DNA from: Shimia litoralis
Lineage (GTDB): Bacteria > Pseudomonadota > Alphaproteobacteria > Rhodobacterales > Rhodobacteraceae
NCBI RefSeq assembly: GCF_005518135.1
Contig: NZ_SULI01000003.1
Span: 1 to 64,000, forward strand
DNA length: 64,000 nucleotides
Direction of reading: 5' to 3'
Shown: positions 7,976 to 16,609 of the stretch, in pieces
Numbering within the stretch: position 1 is the first letter of the stretch
Layout of the letters: every line of letters begins with the position of its first letter
Notes under the pieces: generated by a model
Database searches by the model: none
The model's input: the letters and a program-made list of their open reading frames with translations, nothing else
What the model was told of the DNA's origin: nothing
Made by a program: the position numbers and the translations under genes

Positions 7976-8653
7976 ATGATCCCAACCACGTACCCGTCGC
8001 AACAGGAAATTGCCCGTTTGACCGCACGCATGTTGTTGGAAATTGGCGCGGTCAATTTCAACACCGAAACCCCTTATACGCTTGCGTCTGGACTTCCTTC
8101 ACCATCGTATATTGACTGTCGCAAGCTGATATCCTTTCCGCGCATTCGCAGCACGTTGATGGATTTCCTGACCATCACCGTGATGCGCAATGCAGGCTTT
8201 GAAGCCTTTGACAACATTGCCGGTGGGGAAACTGCGGGTATTCCGTTTGCCGCACTCGTGGCGGAGCGCATGGCATTGCCGATGACATATGTGCGCAAAA
8301 AACCAAAAGGGTACGGCCGCAACGCACGCATCGAAGGTGCGATGAGTGAAGGCGAGCGCGTTTTGCTTGTTGAAGACCTGACCACTGATGGCGGCTCCAA
8401 ACTATCGTTTGTGGATGCAATCCGTGAAACGGGTGCCACGTGCGGCCATACAGCGGTCATTTTCTACTATGACATCTTCCCGGAAACGACCAAAACATTG
8501 GGCGACCATGGTGTGGACCTGCACTATCTCTGCACATGGTGGGATGTTCTGGCCGAAGCCCGCGCCCAAGGTGCGTTTAGCGAGGCCACTCTGAGCGAAG
8601 TCGAAGTCTTCCTAAAAGACCCTCGTGCTTGGCAAGACGCCAACAAGGCATAA
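7976..8653 (+). CDS. pyrE: orotate phosphoribosyltransferase
   Basis: It transfers ribose-phosphate from PRPP to orotate, giving OMP. The 225-residue protein has the orotate-binding segment [11 protein letters not shown] near residues 44-54, the lysine-rich flexible loop [10 protein letters not shown] and the PRPP-binding motif [14 protein letters not shown]. The start has AAAGGAC upstream. It follows pyrC in what looks like a two-gene pyrimidine unit and ends at a hairpin at 8668. Confidence 0.95.
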   Translation: MIPTTYPSQQEIARLTARMLLEIGAVNFNTETPYTLASGLPSPSYIDCRKLISFPRIRSTLMDFLTITVMRNAGFEAFDNIAGGETAGIPFAALVAERMALPMTYVRKKPKGYGRNARIEGAMSEGERVLLVEDLTTDGGSKLSFVDAIRETGATCGHTAVIFYYDIFPETTKTLGDHGVDLHYLCTWWDVLAEARAQGAFSEATLSEVEVFLKDPRAWQDANKA

Positions 8654-8659
8654 CTTTGC

Positions 8660-8821
8660 TGTGGATAGGCTGGGGGTAACATTTCCCCAGCCGTTTCGAA
8701 TCAAGTCAAGCGATCCACATTTTGCGCCTTATATAAGAAGAGTTGCCACATCTGGCGCCCTCAGCGAAATCTCAGGTAACCCACGACGTTATCCACAGGG
8801 ATATCCCGAGAGTTCTTCACA
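8660..8821. promoter_or_regulatory. cluster of DnaA-box-like sites upstream of dnaB
   Basis: TTATCCACA at 8789-8797 is a perfect match to the DnaA box. TGTGGATAG at 8660-8668 (reverse orientation) and TTCTTCACA at 8813-8821 each have one mismatch, and CGATCCACA at 8711-8719 has two. All lie in the 265-base gap between pyrE and dnaB. They could tie dnaB expression to DnaA activity. I see no clear AT-rich unwinding element, so I do not call an origin. Confidence 0.45.
8668..8692 (+). terminator. hairpin after pyrE
   Basis: An 8-bp perfect stem (GGCTGGGG / CCCCAGCC) with a 9-base loop lies 15 bases beyond the pyrE stop. Only GTTT follows, so it may terminate weakly or protect the 3' end. Confidence 0.5.
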
Positions 8822-8918
8822 GATTTATCCCGATGGCAAATCACACCAACCTTGGCTATGAATGCATCTTGGGGATGGGTGTGCTGCGGTATGCGCACAC
8901 ATGTAGTTGGGGAAACCG

Positions 8919-10409
8919 ATGAACGAAGTTGCAATCATTAATCCAAATGGGCCTGAGGATAAATCCGCTGACCCGATGCCCCACTCGATCGAAGCTGAAC
9001 AACAGCTTCTTGGCGCGATCCTGACCAACAATGACATTTATGATCGTGTGGCCTCCATCATCACGGAACAGCATTTTTATGATCCTGTGCATGCGCGGAT
9101 TTACGAAGTTGCCAAAGCCCGCATCGCCAAGAACAACCTTGCAACCCCCGTGACGCTCAAAGCGTTTCTTGAGGATGACGAAGGCCTGAAAGAACTTGGC
9201 GGTCCGGCATATTTGGCACGCCTTGCCGGGGCGGCCATTTCAGCCTTTGCGGCGCGCGACTATGCCCAGATGATCTATGACATGGCGATCCGCCGCGAAT
9301 TGATCGGTTTGGGCAATGACATTGCCACCAAAGCCACCAAAATAGATGTCGCATCAGAACCCAAAGAACAAATCGTAGAAGCCGAACAGGCGCTGTATAA
9401 GCTGTCTGAACAAGGCAAAACCGATAGCGGATTTGTTTCGTTCCTAAAGGCCGTGACCGAGGCGGTAAATGTCACCAACGAAGCCTACCAGCGCGGTGGC
9501 GGCATGGCGGGTATCTCGACCGGGTTGGTCGATCTGGACAAACAGCTTGGCGGTTTGCACCCGTCGGATTTGCTCATTCTTGCGGGACGCCCGTCGATGG
9601 GCAAAACCTCTTTGGCAACCAACATCGCATTTAACGTCGCCAAAGCGTACAAAAAGGGGCTCAAGCGCGATGGCACCGAGGGTGCCGTGGATGGGGGCGT
9701 AGTCGGGTTCTTTTCGCTCGAAATGAGCGCGGAACAGTTGGCGGGCCGGATTTTGGCTGAAGCGTCAGAAATTTCTTCCCATAAAATTCGTCAGGGCGAC
9801 ATGACCGAAGGTGAATTCCGCCGGTTTGTCGACGCCGCAAAAGACCTTGAGGCTTGCCCCCTGTTTATTGACGACACGCCTGCCCTGCCGATTTCTCAAT
9901 TGGCAGCCCGCGCACGACGGCTTAAGCGGACGCATGGTCTTGACCTGTTGGTGATCGACTATTTGCAACTTTGCCGTGGAACAGCCGAAAACCGCGTGAA
10001 CGAAATTGCCGAAATTTCGATGGGCATGAAGGCGATTGCCAAGGAACTTAACATCCCTGTCGTTGCGCTGTCCCAGCTCTCGCGTCAGGTCGAAAGCCGT
10101 GACGACAAACGCCCAATGCTGTCAGATTTGCGTGAATCCGGATCGATCGAGCAAGACGCCGATGTCGTGATGTTCGTATTTCGCGAAGAATATTACAAAG
10201 AACGCGAAAAGCCGGGTGATGAAGATCTGGACAAAATGGAAGACTGGAAAGCCGCGATGGAGCGCTTGCACGCCAAGGCCGAGGTCATTGTCGGCAAACA
10301 ACGTCACGGTCCGATTGGCACTGTCCATTTGTCATTCGAAGCGCAGTTCACACGCTTTGGCAACTTGGCAAAATCTTGGCAACAGCAAGGGGACGATGTC
10401 GGGTTCTAA
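8919..10409 (+). CDS. dnaB: replicative DNA helicase DnaB
   Basis: This hexameric 5'-3' helicase unwinds DNA at the replication fork. The 496-residue protein has the N-terminal collar domain (P-H-S-I-E-A-E-Q-Q-L-L-G near residue 20), Walker A G-R-P-S-M-G-K-T-S, F-F-S-L-E-M-S, the strand L-D-L-L-V-I-D-Y-L-Q-L, and S-Q-L-S-R-Q-V-E-S-R with R-E-S-G-S-I-E-Q-D-A-D. A 20-residue charged spacer lies inside the RecA-like domain after Walker A. The ATG at 8919 has GGGGAAA upstream; a TTG at 8907 is also in frame. No intein is present. Confidence 0.97.
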   Translation: MNEVAIINPNGPEDKSADPMPHSIEAEQQLLGAILTNNDIYDRVASIITEQHFYDPVHARIYEVAKARIAKNNLATPVTLKAFLEDDEGLKELGGPAYLARLAGAAISAFAARDYAQMIYDMAIRRELIGLGNDIATKATKIDVASEPKEQIVEAEQALYKLSEQGKTDSGFVSFLKAVTEAVNVTNEAYQRGGGMAGISTGLVDLDKQLGGLHPSDLLILAGRPSMGKTSLATNIAFNVAKAYKKGLKRDGTEGAVDGGVVGFFSLEMSAEQLAGRILAEASEISSHKIRQGDMTEGEFRRFVDAAKDLEACPLFIDDTPALPISQLAARARRLKRTHGLDLLVIDYLQLCRGTAENRVNEIAEISMGMKAIAKELNIPVVALSQLSRQVESRDDKRPMLSDLRESGSIEQDADVVMFVFREEYYKEREKPGDEDLDKMEDWKAAMERLHAKAEVIVGKQRHGPIGTVHLSFEAQFTRFGNLAKSWQQQGDDVGF

Positions 10410-10443
10410 GGTCATACGGCGCACCCGTTTCCACTTGACCTTA
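10407..10443 (+). terminator. inverted repeat between dnaB and alr
   Basis: TAAGGTCA and TGACCTTA form an 8-bp perfect inverted repeat with a 21-base loop, starting on the dnaB stop codon. There is no T-run, so termination is uncertain. Confidence 0.25.
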
Positions 10444-10468
10444 TGCCTCCCCCGTTCGACAAACCCAC

Positions 10469-11503
10469 ATGGCTACTGCAACTCTTACGATTGACCTGAA
10501 TGCGCTCGTTGAAAACTGGCGCGCGCTACATGCGCAAACTGACTGTGACACCGCTGCGGTGGTCAAGGCTGACGGCTATGGCTTGGGCGCGGACCGCGTT
10601 GCGCGCGCTTTGGCGCGAGCCGGCGTGACCAAGTTCTTTGTGGCCGCCGCTGAAGAAGGGGCATCCTTGCGCCAAGCGCTTGGACCTGATCCTGAAATCA
10701 ACATTTTCTCGGGCCATATGGCCGGAGACACGGACATGATCAGCGATCTGAACCTGACGCCGATGTTGAATTCCGTCGATCAGATGCTGCGCCACTTCGA
10801 AGCCCTGCCCGGTGCCCCGTTCGGAGTTCAACTGGATACAGGGATGAACCGGCTTGGGCTGGAAGCCGCGGAATGGGATGCTGTGCAAGACATCGCGCTC
10901 GCGCAAAATCCGACGGTGTTGATGTCGCATCTGGCATGTGCCGATGATCCCGAACACCCGATGAATGCGATGCAGCTAGCCACGTTCAAGACCATGACCG
11001 ATGGGCTTGGCGTGCCAAGGTCTCTGGCGGCAACCGGCGGTATCCTGCTGGGGGACGCGTATCACTTTGATCTGACGCGCCCGGGTATCGGAATTTATGG
11101 CGGCATGCCTTTTGTAGACGCCGCACCTGTTGCGGGGCTTGCCGTGCCTGTCATCCAGGTGCGAGACGTCGCCGAAGGCGAAACCGTGGGATATGCCAAT
11201 ACATGGATGGCCACGCGACCCAGTCAAGTCGCCACCATTGCAGCCGGATATGCCGATGGCATTTTGCGCGCCATGGGAGAACACGCATGGTGCTATGTGG
11301 CGGGAAAACGCTGTAAGATCATTGGGCGTATCTCGATGGATATGATTGGCGTGGACGTGACCGACTTGGCCGCCAGCCCAAAAGGTGTTGAGCTCTTGGG
11401 GCCACATCAATCCGTGGATACATTGGCCACAGCGGCTGGTACGATCGGCTATGAAATTCTCACCTCTCTGGGGGCTCGCTATACGCGGCGGTACTTAGGA
11501 TGA
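10469..11503 (+). CDS. alr: alanine racemase
   Basis: This PLP enzyme converts L- to D-alanine for peptidoglycan. The 344-residue protein carries the PLP lysine (Lys33) in [10 protein letters not shown], the barrel motifs L-D-T-G-M-N-R-L-G and R-P-G-I-G-I-Y-G, and in the C-terminal domain V-G-Y-A-N-T-W with the second catalytic tyrosine, followed by [11 protein letters not shown]. It follows dnaB at 59 bases, and its stop overlaps the start of mlaE by four bases (ATGA), so alr, mlaE and mlaF form one operon. Confidence 0.95.
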   Translation: MATATLTIDLNALVENWRALHAQTDCDTAAVVKADGYGLGADRVARALARAGVTKFFVAAAEEGASLRQALGPDPEINIFSGHMAGDTDMISDLNLTPMLNSVDQMLRHFEALPGAPFGVQLDTGMNRLGLEAAEWDAVQDIALAQNPTVLMSHLACADDPEHPMNAMQLATFKTMTDGLGVPRSLAATGGILLGDAYHFDLTRPGIGIYGGMPFVDAAPVAGLAVPVIQVRDVAEGETVGYANTWMATRPSQVATIAAGYADGILRAMGEHAWCYVAGKRCKIIGRISMDMIGVDVTDLAASPKGVELLGPHQSVDTLATAAGTIGYEILTSLGARYTRRYLG

Positions 11504-12282
11504 TTCTTACCACGCCTTTGGCTGCGCTTGGTCGCAGCACCTTGGCTGTCTTTGCCACGATTGGCCAAGTCACCATTTTCGCGCTCCAGGCCATCCTGCA
11601 TATCTTTCGCCCCCCGTTTTATGGGCGCGAGTTTGCGATTGCCTTGCTCAACATCGGGTGGCTTTCCCTGCCTGTGGTGGGGTTGACCGCGATTTTCACG
11701 GGGGGCGCTCTGGCGCTTCAGATCTATGACGGCGGCAGCCGGTTTTCCGCCGAAGCCGTGGTGCCCCAGATTGTCGCCATTGGCATGGTTCGGGAATTGG
11801 GCCCCGTGCTTGTTGGTCTCATGGTGGCCGCGCGCGTCACATCTTCGATCGCGGCAGAAATTGCGACCATGAAAGTGACCGAACAAATTGATGCGCTGAC
11901 CACATTATCCACTCACCCAATGAAGTACTTGACGGCGCCGCGTGTCTTGGCCGCCCTGATCGTGGTGCCGATCCTTGTGGGCATCGGGGATATCATCGGC
12001 ATCTATGGGGGCTTTGTCGTGGGCACGCAGCAACTTGGATTTAACCCCGCCACCTATGTGACCAACACCGTTGATTTCCTTCAACGCTCGGACATTGTGT
12101 CGTCGCTCATCAAGGGGGCCGCGTTTGGCGGTATTGCAGCGACGATGGGGTGTTATTACGGAATGAACTCGGGGCGCGGTGCACAAGGCGTCGGACAAGC
12201 CACCAAAGCCAGCGTCCAAGCCGCCGCCGTCCTGATATTAGCGGCCAACTTCATGCTTACATCGTTGTTTTTCTCGTCATGA
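11500..12282 (+). CDS. mlaE: MlaE-type ABC transporter permease (intermembrane lipid transport)
   Basis: MlaE permeases work with MlaF and an MCE protein to move phospholipids between the two membranes. The 260-residue protein has five to six hydrophobic segments and the family core [25 protein letters not shown] near residues 93-109, and the [13 protein letters not shown] coupling region. It overlaps alr and mlaF by four bases each. No MCE-domain (MlaD), MlaB or MlaC gene is in the window. Confidence 0.9.
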   Translation: MILTTPLAALGRSTLAVFATIGQVTIFALQAILHIFRPPFYGREFAIALLNIGWLSLPVVGLTAIFTGGALALQIYDGGSRFSAEAVVPQIVAIGMVRELGPVLVGLMVAARVTSSIAAEIATMKVTEQIDALTTLSTHPMKYLTAPRVLAALIVVPILVGIGDIIGIYGGFVVGTQQLGFNPATYVTNTVDFLQRSDIVSSLIKGAAFGGIAATMGCYYGMNSGRGAQGVGQATKASVQAAAVLILAANFMLTSLFFSS

Positions 12283-13025
12283 TTACATTTGAAAACGTTC
12301 ACAAATCCTTTGGCCCCAAAAAGGTGTTACAAGGCGTCACCTTGGACATCCCACGTGGGGAATCCATGGTCATCATCGGTGGGTCAGGCACAGGAAAATC
12401 TGTAGCTCTGAAATCTGTGCTTGGCCTGATCACACCCGACAGCGGACAAATTCTGGTGGATGGACAGGACGCCACCAGAGGCGATCACGACGCATTTCTG
12501 GCACGCTTTGGCATGTTGTTTCAGGGTGGTGCCCTATTTGACTCGTTGCCCGTCTGGCAGAACGTCGCCTTTCGACTTTTGCGCGGGTCCCTTAAGCGCC
12601 CCAGATCAGAAGCCCGAGAGATTGCCATCGAAAAGCTGCGCCGCGTGGGGCTAACGCCTGATGTCGCTGACCTGTTTCCATCCGAACTCTCTGGGGGGAT
12701 GCAAAAACGCGTCGGACTTGCCCGCGCCATCGCAGCCGACCCCGAAATCATTTTCTTTGATGAACCCACGACGGGTCTGGACCCGATTATGTCCGGCGTC
12801 ATCAATGACTTGATCCGCGAAATTGTAGTGGAGATGGGCGCGACTGCAATGACCATCACCCACGACATGAGCAGCGTCCGCGCTATCGCAGACAAGGTCG
12901 CTATGTTGCATGACGGTGTCATCCAATGGACAGGCCCCGTCGCCGACATGGACACGTCAGGCGATCCGTATTTGACCCAGTTCATTTCCGGTAGCGCCGA
13001 AGGCCCGATTGAGGCCGTGCGATAG
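12279..13025 (+). CDS. mlaF: MlaF-type ABC transporter ATP-binding protein
   Basis: The 248-residue ATPase partners the upstream permease. It has Walker A G-G-S-G-T-G-K-S at residues 34-41, the signature L-S-G-G-M-Q-K-R-V-G-L-A-R-A, Walker B I-I-F-F-D-E-P-T-T-G-L-D-P and the switch T-I-T-H-D-M. The Met in the signature (S-G-G-M) and the T-H-D-M end are typical of the Mla group. The start is the ATG overlapping the mlaE stop; the longer upstream frame lies inside mlaE. Confidence 0.93.
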   Translation: MITFENVHKSFGPKKVLQGVTLDIPRGESMVIIGGSGTGKSVALKSVLGLITPDSGQILVDGQDATRGDHDAFLARFGMLFQGGALFDSLPVWQNVAFRLLRGSLKRPRSEAREIAIEKLRRVGLTPDVADLFPSELSGGMQKRVGLARAIAADPEIIFFDEPTTGLDPIMSGVINDLIREIVVEMGATAMTITHDMSSVRAIADKVAMLHDGVIQWTGPVADMDTSGDPYLTQFISGSAEGPIEAVR

Positions 13026-13175
13026 CGCGCGCCAATATCATCTGTCCTTTGACCACCATCCGCGATGGTCTGTTTGTGCGGCCAGCGCCTGTCGCAACGG
13101 GAATACAATCGGCATTTTCCCCGCGTTCGCCCCTTGAAGCGGTCGACCCTGGATTTTAGGTCAAAGGCCACGCGA

Positions 13176-13203
13176 CCACCGGAGACCCACCACCGGAGAC
13201 CCC
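13176..13203 (+). repeat. tandem duplication carrying the ribosome binding site of the PqiA-like gene
   Basis: The sequence CACCGGAGACC occurs twice in a row with a period of 13 bases, directly before the ATG at 13204. Only the second copy puts GGAG at working distance (about five bases). Confidence 0.6.
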
Positions 13204-13632
13204 ATGCCACTACGTATTGCCAACCTCGCTCTACTTGTCTTGTTTCCACTCGCATGGTTCGCCCCCCTAATGCGCGCGGGCTTTCTGCCAATTTTTGGGC
13301 TCAATGAAATTTCGATCGTCTCGGGGCTGCAATCATTGTGGGAAAGCGATGTGGCGCTGGCCCTGTTGGTCACATTCCTCGCGATCTTTGCCCCGTATAT
13401 GAAGGTGATCGGCGTCGCACTTATTCAATTTGGGATGTTGCGTCGCAAGACCCTGCCGGTGCTCGAGTTTCTTGGAAAGCTCGCCATGGCCGATGTGTTT
13501 TTGATCGCGCTCTATTTGGTCATCATGAAAGGTGCAGGTCATGTCACCATCGAAACCGGATGGGGCCTGTATCTATTTACCGGATGCATTCTGGCATCAA
13601 TTGGCATTAGCCATTTGACCCGCAAGCGTTAA
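13204..13632 (+). CDS. PqiA-like (paraquat-inducible protein A) membrane protein
   Basis: The 142-residue protein has four hydrophobic segments (about 5-22, 47-75, 90-108, 116-135) and the pattern of one PqiA domain: L-A-W-F-A-P-L near the first helix, F-A-P-Y-M-K-V-I-G in the middle, and K-L-A-M-A-D-V-F. E. coli PqiA has two such units and zinc-binding cysteines; this is a single unit without the cysteine pairs. PqiA proteins work with MCE proteins in envelope lipid transport, so its place 178 bases behind mlaE-mlaF is suggestive. Confidence 0.75.
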   Translation: MPLRIANLALLVLFPLAWFAPLMRAGFLPIFGLNEISIVSGLQSLWESDVALALLVTFLAIFAPYMKVIGVALIQFGMLRRKTLPVLEFLGKLAMADVFLIALYLVIMKGAGHVTIETGWGLYLFTGCILASIGISHLTRKR

Positions 13633-13649
13633 GGGTCCAAAACGGGAAC

Positions 13650-15017
13650 ATGGCTAAAACAAAAACTCAATTCTCGTGTTCCGCGTGCGGAAACGTCACC
13701 AACAAGTGGTCAGGCAGATGCGATGCCTGCGGCGAATGGAACTCCATCGTCGAGGACACACCGCTGTCAACGGGTCCGTCTGCGGCCACGCTCGGGTCCT
13801 CAAAGGGGCGCAACATCGTTCTGACCGATTTGCGCACCGAAGAGGCCCCTCCTCCGCGGACCCATTCCGGAATGGGAGAGCTGGATCGGGTGTTGGGTGG
13901 CGGGCTTGTGCAAGCCAGCGCCATTCTTGTGGGGGGCGATCCGGGGATCGGCAAGTCGACCCTGTTGCTTCAGGCCGCCGCACAATTTGCCAAACAGGGT
14001 GTCAAAACAATTTATGTCAGCGGCGAAGAAGCCAGCGCCCAAGTCCGCATGCGTGCGCAACGGCTCAAGTTGACAGATGCGCCGGTCCAACTGGCTGCGG
14101 AAACGAACCTGCGCGATATCTTAACCACGCTCGAGGCCGAGCGCCCGCAACTGGCCATTATTGATTCCATCCAAACCATGTGGTCCGACAACGTCGGCTC
14201 TGCCCCCGGCAGCGTCAGTCAAGTACGGGCCGCTGCGCACGAGCTGACATCTTTTGCCAAACGCAAAGGCATGGCCGTCGTTTTGGTGGGACACGTGACC
14301 AAAGACGGACAGATTGCCGGACCGCGTGTGGTCGAACACATGGTGGATACCGTATTGTATTTTGAAGGCGAGCGCGGCCATCAGTTCCGTATTCTGCGCG
14401 CTGTCAAAAACCGGTTTGGACCTGCCGATGAAATTGGCGTGTTTGAAATGACGGGTGCCGGATTGGCCGAGGTGCTGAACCCATCCGCCTTGTTCTTGTC
14501 GGATCGGGGTGAACCGACCCCTGGCAGTGTGGTGTTTGCCGGTATCGAAGGCACACGCCCCGTATTGATAGAACTTCAGGCGCTTGTGGCACCAAGCCCG
14601 CATTCCCAACCAAGGCGCACGGTCGTGGGATGGGATGGCGGACGTCTGGCGATGATTCTTGCGGTGCTCGAAGCGCGCTGCGGCATCCCGTTCACCGGAC
14701 TTGATGTATATCTGAATGTCGCCGGAGGCATGAAGATCAACGAACCTGCCGCCGACCTTGCGGTGGCTGCGGCGCTGTTGTCTGCGCGAGAAGACGCTGC
14801 AATCCCCGCAGATACCGTGGTTTTTGGCGAAATAAGTCTCTCAGGAGCCCTTCGAGCGGTCGGACAGACAGAAAACAGGTTGAAAGAAGCCCAAAAACTT
14901 GGTTTCACAACGGCAATCGCTCCAAAGGGCGGAAAATCACCAGCGACCAGCGGTATGAAGCTGAATCGGGTGGGCGATTTGACAAGCTTTGTCGGAGATG
15001 TATTCGGAGCAGGATAA
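13650..15017 (+). CDS. radA: DNA repair protein RadA
   Basis: RadA is a branch-migration ATPase related to RecA. The 455-residue protein has a four-cysteine zinc finger (Cys10, Cys13, Cys24, Cys27), Walker A G-D-P-G-I-G-K-S-T at about residues 96-104, the RadA signature K-N-R-F-G, and a C-terminal Lon-like domain (N-V-A-G-G-M-K-I-N-E-P-A-A-D-L-A-V-A) that has a structural rather than protease role. It starts 17 bases after the PqiA-like gene, and cvpA follows 30 bases later. Confidence 0.96.
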   Translation: MAKTKTQFSCSACGNVTNKWSGRCDACGEWNSIVEDTPLSTGPSAATLGSSKGRNIVLTDLRTEEAPPPRTHSGMGELDRVLGGGLVQASAILVGGDPGIGKSTLLLQAAAQFAKQGVKTIYVSGEEASAQVRMRAQRLKLTDAPVQLAAETNLRDILTTLEAERPQLAIIDSIQTMWSDNVGSAPGSVSQVRAAAHELTSFAKRKGMAVVLVGHVTKDGQIAGPRVVEHMVDTVLYFEGERGHQFRILRAVKNRFGPADEIGVFEMTGAGLAEVLNPSALFLSDRGEPTPGSVVFAGIEGTRPVLIELQALVAPSPHSQPRRTVVGWDGGRLAMILAVLEARCGIPFTGLDVYLNVAGGMKINEPAADLAVAAALLSAREDAAIPADTVVFGEISLSGALRAVGQTENRLKEAQKLGFTTAIAPKGGKSPATSGMKLNRVGDLTSFVGDVFGAG

Positions 15018-15047
15018 AGCCGCACGCGGCCAAGGGGATGAAAGACC

Positions 15048-15602
15048 ATGGAAGGTTTCACCATTATCGACGGCGTAGTTGCGGGCGTCATTATCGTATC
15101 AGCTCTGCTGGCCTACAGCCGTGGGCTTGTGCGTGAAGGCATGGCCATTGTGGGCTGGATTGCCGCGGCAGTGTTGGCCTTTATGTTTGCACCGCAAGTC
15201 GAGCCATTGATCAAAGAGGTCCCCGCTGTGGGAAAATACCTCTCTGAAAGCTGCGAGCTGTCTATTATTGCGTCATTTGCCGCTGTGTTTGCGCTGTCGT
15301 TGGTGGTTGTGTCGCTGTTCACGCCGCTTTTCGCCAGTGTGGTCCAACGTTCGGCCCTTGGCGGGCTCGATCAGGGTTTGGGATTTCTGTTTGGCGTCCT
15401 GCGCGGCATTCTGTTGGTGGCCATTGCATTCTTTGTCTATGAAACCGTCGCGACATCGCAAACCTTTCCCGTCGTCGACGACAGCCGTTCAGCCAAAGTG
15501 TTTTCCCGCATGACGGGCCAAATCGAAGAACGCGACCCTGCACAAGCATTGGGTTGGATCACCAGCCAATATGAAGAACTTGTTGGAATTTGTGAAAAGT
15601 AA
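15048..15602 (+). CDS. cvpA: CvpA family membrane protein
   Basis: The 184-residue protein has four hydrophobic segments and the family start T-I-I-D-G-V-V-A-G-V-I-I with S-R-G-L-V-R-E-G near residue 24, then G-G-L-D-Q-G-L-G-F-L-F-G-V-L-R-G around residue 105. In E. coli cvpA lies next to purF; here purF is about 3.2 kb downstream, separated by an FkbM gene and a DUF3604 gene on the opposite strand, so the classic pair has been split. The exact role (colicin V production, envelope homeostasis) is poorly defined. Confidence 0.88.
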   Translation: MEGFTIIDGVVAGVIIVSALLAYSRGLVREGMAIVGWIAAAVLAFMFAPQVEPLIKEVPAVGKYLSESCELSIIASFAAVFALSLVVVSLFTPLFASVVQRSALGGLDQGLGFLFGVLRGILLVAIAFFVYETVATSQTFPVVDDSRSAKVFSRMTGQIEERDPAQALGWITSQYEELVGICEK

Positions 15603-15669
15603 CTCTGGTAAATGGCGTTTGGACGCGATCAAATAGACCTATCGTATCGGTATGGTAAAAGGATCAGAA

Positions 15670-16503
15670 ATGCCAAACGCCAACAGTTTTCAGGCTTTCT
15701 TTGACGAAACCTCGTCGTATTTGACGCCACAATCCCTAAAGTACGACAAGGCCTTTAATCAGTTTTCAAATCGCCTGTTGGTTCAGAGTTTTTTTGAACT
15801 TTTGGATGCCTCCGAGAGCAAAACATTTTTAGAACTGGGCGCGCATCGGGCCATGGCATCGCGCCATTTCATGCGGCAAGGCAACGAACATTTCGCCATC
15901 GCCGTCGAAGCCAACCCGTATAACTTTGAAAAATTCCGCGAGAACGTCGAAAAAGGCGGAACCATTTATAAAAATATGGCGCTCACAGCGGTGTCAGGTC
16001 CAATCAGCCTGCAACTCAAGGACCATGATCGCGCCCGAAAGCGCGGCCATACCAGCACATCCAATTCCCTGCTCAAACGCAGTGGTTTCTCAGAGTACAA
16101 AGAAGTCGAAGTGCGTGGCATCACCTTTGACGACCTGACATCCGAGGCCGTCGCCGCAGGCGAAATCCCCCCAATCGACCAAGAACCACCCGTGGTTTGG
16201 ATTGACGTCGAAGGTGCCACAAGCCAGTTGATCGAGGGCGCAACCCAAGCGCTTCCGTCCTGTTTGGCAATTATGGTCGAGGTCGAAGCCGAACCTATTT
16301 TTGTCGGTCAGGTCACCGTTGAAGGTGTCGACGCCCAAATTCGGGCACTGGGTTTCCGCCCGATTTTGCGCGACTGCGAGTTTCATCCGCGACAATACAA
16401 TATCATCTATGTGAACGAGCGACTGCTGGATGAAAGCATTGTCGGGCCGTTGATCGATGCCTTTGAAACCGCATGTTCAGAATTTGACGGCACCGAAGCG
16501 TAA
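15670..16503 (+). CDS. FkbM family methyltransferase
   Basis: The 277-residue protein has the SAM-binding strand F-L-E-L-G-A-H-R-A near residues 53-61, I-A-V-E-A-N-P-Y-N-F-E at about 77-87 (acidic residue for the SAM ribose), the middle V-E-V-R-G-I-T-F-D-D-L, and W-I-D-V-E-G-A-T near residue 180, the FkbM hallmark. Such enzymes O-methylate sugars or small molecules. The start at 15670 follows AAAAGGA; an ATG six codons upstream is possible. A bidirectional terminator follows. Confidence 0.85.
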   Translation: MPNANSFQAFFDETSSYLTPQSLKYDKAFNQFSNRLLVQSFFELLDASESKTFLELGAHRAMASRHFMRQGNEHFAIAVEANPYNFEKFRENVEKGGTIYKNMALTAVSGPISLQLKDHDRARKRGHTSTSNSLLKRSGFSEYKEVEVRGITFDDLTSEAVAAGEIPPIDQEPPVVWIDVEGATSQLIEGATQALPSCLAIMVEVEAEPIFVGQVTVEGVDAQIRALGFRPILRDCEFHPRQYNIIYVNERLLDESIVGPLIDAFETACSEFDGTEA

Positions 16504-16552
16504 GAGGCTGTCAGACAGTTCGCATCGACGGTGAAATATCTGGCACTCAAAA

Positions 16553-16583
16553 AAAGGGCCTGCGGCGATTGCGCAGGCCCTTT
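16553..16583. terminator. bidirectional terminator between the FkbM and DUF3604 genes
   Basis: A 12-bp perfect stem (AAAGGGCCTGCG / CGCAGGCCCTTT) with a 7-base loop sits between convergent genes. An A-run lies on the left and TTT on the right, so it can act on both strands. Confidence 0.85.
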
Positions 16584-16609
16584 GTGATTTTGACACATGC
16601 CGACATCCG

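Noticed and set aside
8654-8918. Chromosomal replication origin
   Set aside because: Only one perfect DnaA box and no clear AT-rich unwinding region; reported instead as possible dnaB regulation.
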